A DNA stretch of 64,000 bases from G965205255 sp965205255 (lineage in GTDB: Bacteria; Pseudomonadota; Gammaproteobacteria; Pseudomonadales; Endozoicomonadaceae). The notes below the pieces were generated by a model. That model searched no databases, was not told where the DNA came from, and saw only the letters and a list, made by a program, of their open reading frames with translations. Positions 50,990-61,181 of the stretch are shown here, one piece after another (position 1 is the stretch's first letter; every line of letters begins with the position of its first letter). The stretch is taken from positions 1,736,001 through 1,800,000 of the forward strand of contig OZ242051.1 of assembly GCA_965205255.1 (NCBI GenBank), read 5' to 3'. The translations under genes were made by a program, and so were the position numbers.

Positions 50990-52021
50990 TTATTTTTCGC
51001 TTTTGCCAAATACGCCGCCACGTATTAGTGTTGCCATTACATAATGCTTGTCCTCAGCCCTTTCCAGTTTTTCACCCAAAGCAAACCTATCAAAAAAAGA
51101 GTAAAAGTCTTGTTTGTCTTTTGGAGTTCGGTAGGCCTTACCAAGATTAGTCACTGAACCGTATGGCTCAATAGCAATAGGGCCGGCTGAAAATTCCTGG
51201 TCACCAAAGCTTGGATACCAAGTATCAATAGTACGTATGGCATTGCCTATTTTCTGAGAATGCATACCCGCAATATTGTTTACTGCATAGAGAATCTTGC
51301 TTTTATTTCCTTTTCCCTTATCAAGCACCAATTCTTGACTGGGATAAACCTCCTGAGCCTTACCCACTTTTGCAAATACGGTTATTTCTAGTATCAATGA
51401 ACCATTTTTGCTGGATAATGCACTGGCAATTTTATGTGCAAGATCGTTTATGTCAGGACTGTCAGCGTCGAAATGGTGAGTTTGAATACCCATGGCATCA
51501 AACACCCACTCTTTTTTTACATCCTTGTTAAGCCCCTTAACATGCACCTCAATAGCTTCTGCACCTACACGATTACGCCACAGATAACGGGCATTGGCAA
51601 TGTTAATTGCATAGCGTCTGGCAATTTCAATAAATTGATATTCATCAATATACGCTTGAGCTGCCAATGCATAGTTTTGTTTAAAAGTCGCATTATTGCA
51701 GGCAGAAGGCTGTTCCACGCCCCCGAGCACCTTGAGTGTAAAGTTAAACTTAAGCGTGTCTTGCGCTGAAGTGAGGGAGCAGGTATCAACTGTTTGCAAA
51801 TTTGCTTTTTCTACTTCACTGTTCAGTTTTGCAGGGTCGTTTTTTATGGCTGGCTTTAGTCGGTTAGAGATAGTCCCCCTTACTGATTTTTCCTGCAATT
51901 TAAGGGGTTCTGCCTGTGAATTAACACGGTTTTCCCATGTTGTACCATACAGGTATCCATCAGAGGGAACCAGCTTCTTCTCAAATGCCAGTACAGAGGG
52001 AATATTGTCATTTTTGGCCAT
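50990..52021 (-). CDS. cas7f: Type I-F Cascade backbone Cas7f (Csy3)
   Basis: 343 aa, the expected length. Family features include the N-terminal PSVLAFEKKLVPSDGYLYGTTW, the ARRYAINIANARYLWRNRVGAE block and the C-terminal TLIRGGVFGKSE. Six copies coat the crRNA spacer in the I-F surveillance complex. It lies 10 bp after cas5f and 9 bp before cas6f. Confidence 0.96.
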   Translation of the reverse strand: MAKNDNIPSVLAFEKKLVPSDGYLYGTTWENRVNSQAEPLKLQEKSVRGTISNRLKPAIKNDPAKLNSEVEKANLQTVDTCSLTSAQDTLKFNFTLKVLGGVEQPSACNNATFKQNYALAAQAYIDEYQFIEIARRYAINIANARYLWRNRVGAEAIEVHVKGLNKDVKKEWVFDAMGIQTHHFDADSPDINDLAHKIASALSSKNGSLILEITVFAKVGKAQEVYPSQELVLDKGKGNKSKILYAVNNIAGMHSQKIGNAIRTIDTWYPSFGDQEFSAGPIAIEPYGSVTNLGKAYRTPKDKQDFYSFFDRFALGEKLERAEDKHYVMATLIRGGVFGKSEK

Positions 52022-52031
52022 TTTTATCTCC

Positions 52032-52943
52032 TTAAGATAAATCTATGTTCAGGTTAGCGCTTTGGGTTGAGGGTTTAGTTGCATACCTTTGTTCACAAAG
52101 GTACAAATGGTTTTTTTCATCATATCGATAGTGCCATAGCAACTCATTAAAGCTATTTAGCCTGTAAGGCATTATGAATTCACCTAGTGTGATAATGCTT
52201 TCAGCAAAGCAGTGAGGCATTTGTTCATCTCGTTGGTTTTTTGCTTTTGCAAGTGCAGAAATACCTTGAAAACCAGTAGCAATAGGCACAATCCACCCAG
52301 ATGTTTTACGCTTGCTCTTCCAGCTTGCCTTGTCTTCACTATCTTGTTCGCAGGTGTGATGGACAGCCAGATTCTCCAATAACGTATCTAGTGCATCGTG
52401 ATCTTGATCCACAGAATCAATCATTAGATCTCTTCGCTCAATCAAGGCAAAACCTGGCATCAGCTTTCTTTTTAGAATTTCTAAATCTCTGTAGGGTTTA
52501 GATGAACCACAGGAAAGTATGTCTCCTCCGGCTATTTTAAGTTGTGTAAGTATCAGGTGATTGACTTTCTCAACCAGTAATTGTTCTTGCCCATGAGCCT
52601 TACTGATACCAGAAAAAGCAATGATAAGGCTCGCATCTAAATGGCAGCGAGCTTCTTCTATAAACGAAGGCCGTTTTCCGTCTTTATCCACAGGGTTAGC
52701 GGTACCTACAATGGAATGCTCAAAGTCTCCAGGCCCTTTGTAGGTTTGCAGATCCAGATGGTGGCATACCACACCCACGCCATCAAAACTGACAGGCAGA
52801 CCTGCTTGCTGAAGCTTTCGTTGTAGAGCATGGCAGGCACCAAGCCATGCCGTCATTGCCGGAAACCCAATAGTCAATGGACTAGACAGTGCATTGGCAT
52901 TATGTATTTTAATATGAGGAATCAATAAAACCTTATCTGTCAC
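52032..52943 (-). CDS. cas5f: Type I-F Cascade subunit Cas5f (Csy2)
   Basis: 303 aa. The N-terminus (IPHIKIHNANALSSPLTIGFPAMTAWLGACHALQRKL) is characteristic of Csy2. It caps the 5' handle of the crRNA together with Cas8f. It overlaps csy1 by 4 bp and precedes cas7f by 10 bp. Confidence 0.95.
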   Translation of the reverse strand: MTDKVLLIPHIKIHNANALSSPLTIGFPAMTAWLGACHALQRKLQQAGLPVSFDGVGVVCHHLDLQTYKGPGDFEHSIVGTANPVDKDGKRPSFIEEARCHLDASLIIAFSGISKAHGQEQLLVEKVNHLILTQLKIAGGDILSCGSSKPYRDLEILKRKLMPGFALIERRDLMIDSVDQDHDALDTLLENLAVHHTCEQDSEDKASWKSKRKTSGWIVPIATGFQGISALAKAKNQRDEQMPHCFAESIITLGEFIMPYRLNSFNELLWHYRYDEKNHLYLCEQRYATKPSTQSANLNIDLS

Positions 52944-54145
52944 CTTAATGCCTCCTGGTGTGTTTCAATATACTGGCCGATGAATTTTTTTTCAGCCACG
53001 CCTAATGGCAGAGGGTTTTTGTTAATTTTTTTGTGGGAATATCCTTGTAAAATCCAGTCGGTAATGGCGCTATAAAGTGGTTTCAGCCAGTGGTCATCTT
53101 CCTCCCTTTGTTTGGAACTTCCACATAACCAGATTTTTTGATAAGTCGGTAGTCGGCTTGATTCTTCTCGGTATTGGTTAACCTTTGCTATGCGTACTTC
53201 CCACAAGCGACATATAACAAGCTCTAACAAATTATCAAGCGCATTGGATATCCCCGTTCTGAGATTATTCAACGAAATAGTCCCCCTGCCAGTATTAAAT
53301 ATTGCATTTAACTTTCTGAAAGCATCAACACCTTCATAGTAACGAATGGAGTTTTTGAAAAAATCTTCTGTAGGAAAACGTACATTACGCTTTTCTAAAA
53401 ACGGAGGAGCACTTAATAGCAAATAAGCCTTTCCTCCATTACTATTATTTAATACAGAAATATTTTGGGGCTTTGTACCACCATAACCAATGGTGGTCAG
53501 ATGATATATTTCTCTGTAACCCTCATCACTAAATTCATTCTTTTTTCTAAGTTCACGAAGCCTTTTTGTTTCTTCAGAAAATCGCTCTTTATTTAAACGA
53601 CGTTTTAATTCAAAGACAACACCAGAATTAGTTAGGGTTGATAACAAGTGATACCCTTCATCCACGGGAAAATAAACCTGTTTTATCTTAGAACTCGTTA
53701 CCGGCATTTCATCGCTATGACTCATTGCCATAAAACCTTCCTGTAATTGATTATAAGGGCTAGATTTTATGGTTAGTAGTTCTTTTGCCAGTGGAGAATC
53801 CTGCTGAATATGTTCAAATAGCGTCTTACCATCTTGCATAATAAGCGCAAGAAACTTATAGACTTTTAATGCTGCTGCATTGCCCAACGCATCCGTTTTT
53901 TCCATGACATTAACACTGCCAGTTTTCAAAAAACCCTCCTTATCTCCGGTTTTTTGAAAATTAATAGGTGTTACATAAGTGTCGTTTTTTATGTTTTTAT
54001 TGCCAATACCCGTGCTCGGATGGCTAAACTTGCTAGGGTGTGTTGAAAAAGCCATGCCAGCTGCTAATTTGGCCGCCGTTGGCAACCATTGCTCTCTGGT
54101 CTCACCAAGTTCGGCAAAAAAAGACTCTATTGCCTGATCAATCAT
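52940..54145 (-). CDS. cas8f: Type I-F Cascade large subunit Cas8f (Csy1)
   Basis: 401 aa. It shows Csy1 features: YVTPINFQKTGDKEGFLKTGSVNVMEKTDALGNAAALKVYKFL and TIGYGGTKPQNISVLNNSNGG. This subunit recognises the PAM and starts DNA unwinding. It lies 62 bp after cas2-3 and overlaps csy2 by 4 bp. Confidence 0.95.
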   Translation of the reverse strand: MIDQAIESFFAELGETREQWLPTAAKLAAGMAFSTHPSKFSHPSTGIGNKNIKNDTYVTPINFQKTGDKEGFLKTGSVNVMEKTDALGNAAALKVYKFLALIMQDGKTLFEHIQQDSPLAKELLTIKSSPYNQLQEGFMAMSHSDEMPVTSSKIKQVYFPVDEGYHLLSTLTNSGVVFELKRRLNKERFSEETKRLRELRKKNEFSDEGYREIYHLTTIGYGGTKPQNISVLNNSNGGKAYLLLSAPPFLEKRNVRFPTEDFFKNSIRYYEGVDAFRKLNAIFNTGRGTISLNNLRTGISNALDNLLELVICRLWEVRIAKVNQYREESSRLPTYQKIWLCGSSKQREEDDHWLKPLYSAITDWILQGYSHKKINKNPLPLGVAEKKFIGQYIETHQEALR

Positions 54146-54207
54146 AATTTCTTTTCTCCTGAAATTACCAATTAAAGACCCCGAATTTAGGTTACAGACG
54201 CATAACC

Positions 54208-57200
54208 TTATGACGGGTTAAATGGTGCGTGAAATATGCCTAACTGGTCGTTATAAAGTTTTAACTTTTCTCTTGAAGACTCTCTTAGCGCCAATTCCCC
54301 ATAAATGAGCGAGGCACGTGTCTGACTGATATCATCTGTTTCTGCCTGCTGCCTTATGAGATCAACATAATCACGGTATAGCCAAAGCCTCTGATTTTCT
54401 TTTGTCGTCAGCTCATATAGTTTGATGTTGTATCGATCTGCCTGATTGGCAATGTCACCATAGACATCATCTTTAAGCAGATTGCCCTTTTCATCTCGTT
54501 CTCCAAATACATAATCATCTTCTGTCTCCTTTATTAAATAAAGAAGAAAAGTATTTTCACTATGACGGAAACGGTTAAATACTTGAGGAAGAGCAGTTAG
54601 ATACCACTGCTGAGTAAGATAACCTTGTAAAGATTCTGGCCCCTCATTTGTAGTATTGTTTAGCCAGTGTTCTATAATCTTATGTTCCAATGTAGCAAGA
54701 TCATTATTTGGCTGATTTTCACTGATGCGGGCAACTGCATCAATGCGTTTTGACAGGGCATTTACATCAACCAGTTTGTTAATATCGTGGTCGTTTATCA
54801 TAATAGCCTTACACTCATAACCCGGGCGAGTGAAATATGGCTTTCCTGGTTTATTTTGGTGTTTTACGGTCTTCCAGTTATATTGCAAAATACCTATATT
54901 AGGATGGCTTATTTCACCACTGCGGTGGCGACGCACACGTCCGGACATCTGTATAATGGAGCAAAAGGATGAGGGCTCTAAAATACCCCAGTCAAAATCA
55001 TGATCTCGCCCTGTTTCTTCTACGGGAGTGGCTACCAAAATAAATAATAATTGTTTTATATTTTTGTTGCAGGAAGCCTGCTCGTCCAAGTGTTTGCGAA
55101 TACATCTATTGGCAAAGGCTACCGGTGGCTGGCCAGCTTTTTCCTTACGCTTAAGTATTGCATCCAGATGTTTTTCCTGCGCATCGCGCAAAAGAAGTAC
55201 CTGCTGGCTATGGTAGGCCATGACTCGTACTTCAGTATCTGATGGCCAGTTGGCATTCATTAAATAACGGGTTAACTCAATGCATGGCGAAATATTAGCC
55301 ATGCGTATCACCCCAAAAGAGACGCTAATTCCTGTCTGATTGTCAATGTCATGATTATGAATATGTTTTATCAGAGTCTGCTGCTGAATAATGTGAAACC
55401 AGCTTTGCTGCAATGAAAGAATAGTTGAACAATCAAGTACATAATTGTTGGATAATCCCTGTTGATTATTAAATATTTGTTTACAGTCAACAATATTACC
55501 CTTGCGTCTTGCCGGCTGTTTTTTTAAATGGTTAATTCTTTTTTTAATAAACGCATCATGGTTATCGCTATATTTGTTATTTCTGTTCTGGCTGCTTTCA
55601 CCCTGATTGTTTACGACGGTAGTATTAAACTCATCAATCCATGCGCAGCCGATAGCAGGTTTGGCATCACAGGTTTGACTGTAAAGTTGCCAGCCTTCCC
55701 TATAGGCATTAAAGTAACCTTTTGCCAGTGCCGGTGGAATAGTGGCAGAAGAGATCATTACCTTGCGACCTAACATTCCTGCCAGATGAATAAGGCGTCC
55801 AATAGCAATGGCATCAGCACCGGTAAAATTATCTACCTCATCAATGACAAGATCAGATGTCATGAGTCGTAGACAGGGAAGAATATAACGACCACCACGA
55901 ATGGTTTCTGTGGCTGCCATTATATGATCAATGGTACATACCAAAACTGGTGCATAAAGTAATTTTTTATCTTTTTCACTTTTTAGCACAGTTATTAATT
56001 TATCTTCAGGCAGTGGGCTTTCCCAGATCACATTGTCATGTTCTGCCAAAAGTGCTTCCTGCGATTGTGAACCATTATTTCCTACAAAGTTGTCATCATC
56101 TTTCTGATCATGCAAGGCTTTAACAGCCCGAGAACCAATCATCACAGCAAGATCCTCACCGTTACCCTGGCTGAAAATCTTTTCTCGGTATTCGTCTCCT
56201 GTCTGTAATGTTAGTGTGCGCAACCCCAGTGCCAAAATATAGCGCAAACTATCTCCATCTTTTGACAATTGCCGCATAATTTTAGCATTAGCAAAGGTCT
56301 TACCACAGCCGGTGCTAGCCATATTAACAGCAAAAAAACCATGTTTATCATCTGATTTTTCCTGGTTCCACTGTTTAATCTTCTCTACCGCTTTATCCTG
56401 CCAAGAAAACGATGGGGGGCTTTTTTTTCTGAGAGCCTTAGTGTTATATGAATAAAGTGCATACCGCTCAAAATCAGGAAGTTTGTACGCAATAGCAAGT
56501 GCGCTTTTGCACACACCCGTTAAATGCTGATCCAGCGCTTGTTTTGGGTTTTTTTGTTTCGTTGTATTAGCAATCAGCGAGGAACCACCTTTCCAGTCAG
56601 CATCTTTATCAAGAGAGGAGTAAAAGTGATCTCCAAGCATTAGAGATAAGCGAGCATGGTGTAATATGGCACGAAAGCTGCCATCAGCTATTATCCGTTC
56701 AACCTGAGGTAAAAGTTTTATTAGTTTATTCGCCCATTTTTTAAGCTGGGATAACCAACGAGTTGATTCTGTTAACAAACCTTGAGGAAATGAAAAACAG
56801 TCAGACAATGTCTTAGAAGCTGATTTATTTTCATACCCCCAAGTTCGGTCAATATGATAGAGCAAATCTTCAATGGTTGCAGCAGGTTCTTTTTTATATT
56901 CATTTTTTGCAACATCGCCAAATAATACGGGAAGACGATGGTGAGAAACTACCAGCCAAGCAATTATACGGGCAGCAGGTGGAAGATCTGTTAAAGGTTT
57001 TTCGATACTTTTTAACGGCATGTTTACAAGCATGGCTTCATCAATATCGCCTGTTGCAAGTGCCATTAGCCAGCCCTTATCTGTTTTATCGTCAAATGTA
57101 CTGATAAAAGCCTTTAATAAAAGGCAGGAGACCCATTCATGACGCAAAGCGTCTCCCTGCTTACCTTTGTAATTTTTAGCAAGCTTTTGCTGAAAACGAG

Positions 57201-57588
57201 CATTGGCTTTACCCCAGTCATGAAAAAGTGCTGCCAGTGCGGTCAGTGCCTGAATGAGAGAAAGGTAATGCCAACTATTACGATCATCTCGAACAGGCCC
57301 ATTAACATAAGTGCTATTCACAGGGACTATTCCTTGATGATTAAATGCCTCACGTTTACCCACTATCCATTTTAGTTCGGTGCGTTTGTTGGACTTAATA
57401 TAGTGGCATGCAACGGCAGTATTTTTACTGGCAGTTTTATTGAGTAACTTTTTAACTGCAAATAATCCTTCTGCTGTAATAAAAGTCTGCCAAGTGTTAT
57501 TACCGATACGGTTTGCAAACGCATCAAGAATACGTCGTGTTTTTAACAGTGCTTTTTTTTCACACTGGGAGATAAAGGTGACAATCAT
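54208..57588 (-). CDS. cas3f: Cas2-Cas3 fusion nuclease-helicase
   Basis: 1126 aa, slightly above the usual 1070-1110. Residues 1-90 form the Cas2-like domain of I-F Cas3. An HD nuclease follows (FHDWGKAN at 122-129, then RHEW and SHHR), then a superfamily 2 helicase with Walker A ASTGCGKT (424-431), VIDEVDNF, SSATIP and the C-terminal QMSGRVRRHR. It degrades target DNA and, through its Cas2 part with Cas1, takes part in spacer acquisition. It overlaps cas1 by 4 bp. All motifs look intact. Confidence 0.96.
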   Translation of the reverse strand: MIVTFISQCEKKALLKTRRILDAFANRIGNNTWQTFITAEGLFAVKKLLNKTASKNTAVACHYIKSNKRTELKWIVGKREAFNHQGIVPVNSTYVNGPVRDDRNSWHYLSLIQALTALAALFHDWGKANARFQQKLAKNYKGKQGDALRHEWVSCLLLKAFISTFDDKTDKGWLMALATGDIDEAMLVNMPLKSIEKPLTDLPPAARIIAWLVVSHHRLPVLFGDVAKNEYKKEPAATIEDLLYHIDRTWGYENKSASKTLSDCFSFPQGLLTESTRWLSQLKKWANKLIKLLPQVERIIADGSFRAILHHARLSLMLGDHFYSSLDKDADWKGGSSLIANTTKQKNPKQALDQHLTGVCKSALAIAYKLPDFERYALYSYNTKALRKKSPPSFSWQDKAVEKIKQWNQEKSDDKHGFFAVNMASTGCGKTFANAKIMRQLSKDGDSLRYILALGLRTLTLQTGDEYREKIFSQGNGEDLAVMIGSRAVKALHDQKDDDNFVGNNGSQSQEALLAEHDNVIWESPLPEDKLITVLKSEKDKKLLYAPVLVCTIDHIMAATETIRGGRYILPCLRLMTSDLVIDEVDNFTGADAIAIGRLIHLAGMLGRKVMISSATIPPALAKGYFNAYREGWQLYSQTCDAKPAIGCAWIDEFNTTVVNNQGESSQNRNNKYSDNHDAFIKKRINHLKKQPARRKGNIVDCKQIFNNQQGLSNNYVLDCSTILSLQQSWFHIIQQQTLIKHIHNHDIDNQTGISVSFGVIRMANISPCIELTRYLMNANWPSDTEVRVMAYHSQQVLLLRDAQEKHLDAILKRKEKAGQPPVAFANRCIRKHLDEQASCNKNIKQLLFILVATPVEETGRDHDFDWGILEPSSFCSIIQMSGRVRRHRSGEISHPNIGILQYNWKTVKHQNKPGKPYFTRPGYECKAIMINDHDINKLVDVNALSKRIDAVARISENQPNNDLATLEHKIIEHWLNNTTNEGPESLQGYLTQQWYLTALPQVFNRFRHSENTFLLYLIKETEDDYVFGERDEKGNLLKDDVYGDIANQADRYNIKLYELTTKENQRLWLYRDYVDLIRQQAETDDISQTRASLIYGELALRESSREKLKLYNDQLGIFHAPFNPS

Positions 57589-58553
57589 TCTGAGATTTCC
57601 CTGTCGCTTTTTTGCATTGCAACGGATTTAACCTCTTCAAACATAAAATCTAACGCTTTATGATCAGTAAAGTTTTGCAAACATTGTTGACGAAACTCTT
57701 GTTCAGTAGCGCCTTCTTTAGCACTAATAAAAGCCCAGGGAAGAACCAGAGTATCCTTAATTAGATCAGCAATATCAAAAACCAGTGCGCCCCGTCGGGT
57801 TTTTCCGTGCATTACAGCAAAACTATGGGAAATACCCAATACCCAAAGTGTGGTGGCTGCAAGCCCATAAGCTAAATAATTACCATGATTTAAAAAAGCA
57901 TTGGCCGTGCAAGTATCAGAATTTTCGTGATTGCGAATAAAATTATTGTCACCGGTAACTCGGGCTGAAAATCGGTAAAGGTTTTTTGTAAGCTCTGCTT
58001 CAGCCAGTAATAATTGCCCTGTATGGCCTGCCTGTTCAATAGCGCATTCGGCTCTTCTTAGCATTTGGATAAGCGTTGGATCGTCTATGATAAACCCTTC
58101 TTCCTGCAGAGATTTATCTTTGCACCATATTTTTTTCAGATAATGAAGACGAGCTTTCTGAAATTTTTTAGCTACCTTAAGACGCTTGTTTTCATCAAAC
58201 CAAAACCGCATCCATCCTTGCATATATTCAGTGGGACGATATTCACTCTGAGGTGTTAGCCATTCTACTTCTCCGCCTGCAAATAATGGTGAACCTCCAC
58301 CACCGCAAAAACCTGTGAGAACCCCGGCTGAAGCCAGCATGCGCATAGCAGCTTGGGTTATTGAAGTACCGGTTCCAAGTAAAATAACAGTGGTGTTGGC
58401 AATGGGTATATTCCAGTATTGATTAGCTTTATTAGCCTCGGTTAAATAAAGTACCCTACCGTCTTTTTGCATTACCCTACATTTTTCAAGATAGTAAATA
58501 TTAGCTCGCTTGGAATGGAGGATTGTTTTTAAATTGGTTAACTGATCAGTCAA
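57585..58553 (-). CDS. cas1: Type I-F CRISPR integrase Cas1
   Basis: 322 aa. Metal-binding residues are in the expected blocks: E in AEAELTKNLYR, H in SFAVMHGKTRRGAL, and D in VFDIADLIKDTLVLPWAF. The N-terminus (TILHSKRANIYYLEKCRVMQ) is typical of Cas1f. It integrates new spacers with Cas2-3. First gene of the cas operon; IS debris lies directly upstream, so the operon promoter must sit within a short stretch above 58553. Confidence 0.96.
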   Translation of the reverse strand: MTDQLTNLKTILHSKRANIYYLEKCRVMQKDGRVLYLTEANKANQYWNIPIANTTVILLGTGTSITQAAMRMLASAGVLTGFCGGGGSPLFAGGEVEWLTPQSEYRPTEYMQGWMRFWFDENKRLKVAKKFQKARLHYLKKIWCKDKSLQEEGFIIDDPTLIQMLRRAECAIEQAGHTGQLLLAEAELTKNLYRFSARVTGDNNFIRNHENSDTCTANAFLNHGNYLAYGLAATTLWVLGISHSFAVMHGKTRRGALVFDIADLIKDTLVLPWAFISAKEGATEQEFRQQCLQNFTDHKALDFMFEEVKSVAMQKSDREISE

Positions 58554-58689
58554 AATTTACGCTCCATCACAAAAAAACTGGCTCGGTTGCAAAAAATTGT
58601 TCGAAGTAATATTTTTCCTTTATGCAAGACACAAAATAATTCAAAAAGAAAATCTAGATTCATAGCTAACCTATATGTATTCAAAAAAA

Positions 58690-58887
58690 TATTACCTTGA
58701 TTGTGCATACCTGTTCATTCATTACCTTCCAGAATCGCTCTATCGGATTCGGGCTGTACGCCGGCGACAGGTGAATGCCAATGTTAAGCTTTTTTGCCTG
58801 TGCAAACGTATTTGCAGCACTTCGGTTGTACAATCCTCGATCCAAAATGAGGTAAATCTTTTTCTCTGGATAGGCCTGTTTCCAACA
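58690..58887 (-). pseudogene. IS630-family transposase C-terminal fragment
   Basis: The minus strand reads KIYLILDRGLYNRSAANTFA, then HLSPAYSPNPIERFWKVMNEQV, the D and E catalytic blocks of IS630/Tc1-mariner-type transposases. The N-terminal part is missing. It lies just upstream of cas1. Confidence 0.8.
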
Positions 58888-59145
58888 GTGTGGCGATATA
58901 GTAACAGAATTAAACTATTAATCAAATAAAACTAGAAAATTTAATAATGGTACTTTATAGATGCTTTTATAATGGCATTTTCACCATCGTTCTGTACATG
59001 TGGTGTTTTATGGCTAAAAATGGTCTTTTTTTTGGGGTATCGTTAGGGTATATCTAAAAAAAACAATTTTGTATAACAATCTATTTTTACCAAATAGGTA
59101 ATATTTATCGCTAGTTTTAGGCGGTGAAGACTCTTTTTATCTTAA

Positions 59146-59513
59146 TCATCGATTTATCTGTCTCCGGGTAGGCTGATGTGCATTCTCTACCCGATTATTA
59201 AGCCCTTTATATCGCTGGTGATCCATTTTTTTGCAAAGAGTTTTGATGGGCTGATTATAACTGCGTAGCTTTTCTATAACGATCACTCTGGTTATAGAAT
59301 TTGATCCAGCAAGCCTTTTCAGAAAACAGGTCGTAGCCTTTTTATTTCGACTTTTCCGGATAAAAATATCCAACTCATATCCTTCGTTAGATAGCTCAGA
59401 TTAAAGCGTTGATAGCAGAAGACACAATAATCGATGATACCAACGAAAAACGGTAACTTTTGGGTGATTGAGAGATCATCGCAAGCCCTTTTATTATTGG
59501 GTGAACTAACCAT
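59146..59513 (-). pseudogene. IS6-like transposase pseudogene with internal deletion
   Basis: An N-terminal piece (GIIDYCVFCYQRFNLSY) joins directly to the later IFLSGK/DIFIRKSRNKKATTCFLKRLAG...VIVIEKLRSYNQ and RVENAHQPTRRQ pieces in a second frame. The whole middle, including the first catalytic aspartate, has been deleted and a frameshift is present. A near-copy lies at 61909-62175. Confidence 0.8.
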
Positions 59514-59702
59514 TACAACAAATCTTCAGATAAGTTGACAATGCCCAGTCAACTAATCCTGTTACAAACAAGTTGTTGCAGGCAAAGTGTCTCTGGTACA
59601 AAACCAGTTCGTTTTCTAATATGGAAAGTGCTGAAAAAAGTTAATCTCGATCAAATTTTTGCAACAAAGCCGTTAAATGGAATAACAAACAAGTAACTCC
59701 CT

Positions 59703-61010
59703 ATGACAATCACCAAAAATCCTCTGATACTAGCAATCACACTGTCTTTAAGTACCATTGTTCATGTACAAGCGGCTAATTTAGTCTTTCCAGACTCAGC
59801 CACCGCCCCTTTGCCGAGCTATGATAACCAGCCCATTACACCTAAGACTTGGGAAGAGGTAGACTTTATTTATTATGATTATTTTCCTTATAAGGATTCA
59901 TATTCCAATACAACTATTCCAGGGTGCAAGAAAGACAATAATGACCATGGAGTAACCGTACTGCGCTGCATAGAGCATATGAATCTGCTTCGCCCCAAAA
60001 CCATGGTTAGCCAATGGTTGCAGGAACAAAAGAAACACGACTTAATTCCAATAACAATTAAAGAGTTTGGGGTTAACAATGTACATGGGTATATTACTGC
60101 TATTAAACCCACTACAGTGAATACCACCCACCTTGATATTAACAGGAGTCATCAAAGCCCCGCCATCTCCTTATTTGCGCGACATGTACTAAAAGTAAGA
60201 ACCTATCAGTTCAAAAATTTCAACACGGAAAAGATCAGCACAATCTCGGCAACCCCTAATCATAGGTTTTATGTAGAAAATCACAAAGCTTTTGTTCCTA
60301 TACAGAATGTGTCGCCTAAAGATAACTTAATCAGTGCTACCGGCCATAAGATTCACCTGCTCTGTAAAGGTAACAAAAACAGCCACTGCGGGGTGAGTTA
60401 TGGGGTGAAGGGAATCCCTGTAGAGGTGTATAATCTAGAGATATATCGAAAGCACAGATATTTTGTGGGGAAAGGACAGATCCTAGTGCATAACTTATAT
60501 TATACGTGCGAAACATGTGGGAAAAAATTTAGGAAACTATCAGAAATAACTAACCATAACCGTATGCATACTGGAGAAAAACCCTTTTTGTGTTCTGTTC
60601 CAGAATGCGATTTCAAAACAGCCTATAAATCCAATCTAACTACCCATATGCGCAAGCATACTAAAGAAAAACCCTTCACCTGCGATATCTGTGGCACCGC
60701 TTTTTCTTGGAGAAATAGCTTAAAAAAACATATGAAAAGTAGTGTTCATAAAGATGGCTATACTGTAAAAAATACTGCTTTTTATCCAAAAGCACGGCCA
60801 TTAACAACTTCGCCTTATCCTTTAGATAGAGTGCCTCTTATACCATTACAACCACCTGTATCACAGGCAGACGCTTCTGGCGTTATTCCTGATAATTCAG
60901 CATTGAGTTCTGAGGCAATGAGCAACGAAGATTCGACATTCAAGCTTCCAGATTCCGTTTTGAAATTTCTTGATGAACTAGAAGTAGAACAACTTCAACC
61001 TAATATCTAA
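59703..61010 (+). CDS. Secreted Hint-zinc finger protein, copy A
   Basis: 435 aa. A signal peptide (1-24, ending VQA) is followed by a roughly 130-residue unknown region, then a Hint-like region at about 155-264 with the motif TPNHRFYV, a NLISATGHKI strand and the end VYNLEIYRKHRYFV..GQILVHN. Three C2H2 fingers start five residues later: C269/C272/H285/H289, C297/C302/H315/H319 and C327/C330/H343/H349, with a TGEKPF linker. The tail is proline-rich, then acidic with a hydrophobic helix (KLPDSVLKFLDELE). In Hint proteins the final Asn is the site of cleavage that frees the C-terminal domain. I infer an exported protein that releases a DNA-binding effector. A classical N-terminal nucleophile block (CF..GT) is not seen, so self-cleavage may be partial or altered. 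Confidence 0.85.
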   Translation: MTITKNPLILAITLSLSTIVHVQAANLVFPDSATAPLPSYDNQPITPKTWEEVDFIYYDYFPYKDSYSNTTIPGCKKDNNDHGVTVLRCIEHMNLLRPKTMVSQWLQEQKKHDLIPITIKEFGVNNVHGYITAIKPTTVNTTHLDINRSHQSPAISLFARHVLKVRTYQFKNFNTEKISTISATPNHRFYVENHKAFVPIQNVSPKDNLISATGHKIHLLCKGNKNSHCGVSYGVKGIPVEVYNLEIYRKHRYFVGKGQILVHNLYYTCETCGKKFRKLSEITNHNRMHTGEKPFLCSVPECDFKTAYKSNLTTHMRKHTKEKPFTCDICGTAFSWRNSLKKHMKSSVHKDGYTVKNTAFYPKARPLTTSPYPLDRVPLIPLQPPVSQADASGVIPDNSALSSEAMSNEDSTFKLPDSVLKFLDELEVEQLQPNI

Positions 61011-61181
61011 CGATGGTCGTCCATGAAGTCTGCGGACTGAAATTGTTTGAAATGATTTACGTTTTTCAAAAAACACCTGCGAATTATCAAGTCATGGTTT
61101 AATAGAGCAGAACAATTGATTAAGAGATAATACCCAAACTTGCTCTTTTGATATTGTAGATGTTTCATTCTGTTGAACGTC

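Larger units (their letters stand above)
58580..59671. mobile_element. Region bounded by IS6-type inverted ends
   Basis: GGCTCGGTTGCAAAAA at 58580 and TTTTTGCAACAAAGCC at 59656-59671 are inverted repeats with one mismatch, IS6-like. Between them lie an IS630 fragment and an IS6-like pseudogene, so it is a nested, dead composite rather than a single working element. The stretch 58930-59140 holds nothing recognisable. Confidence 0.55.
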
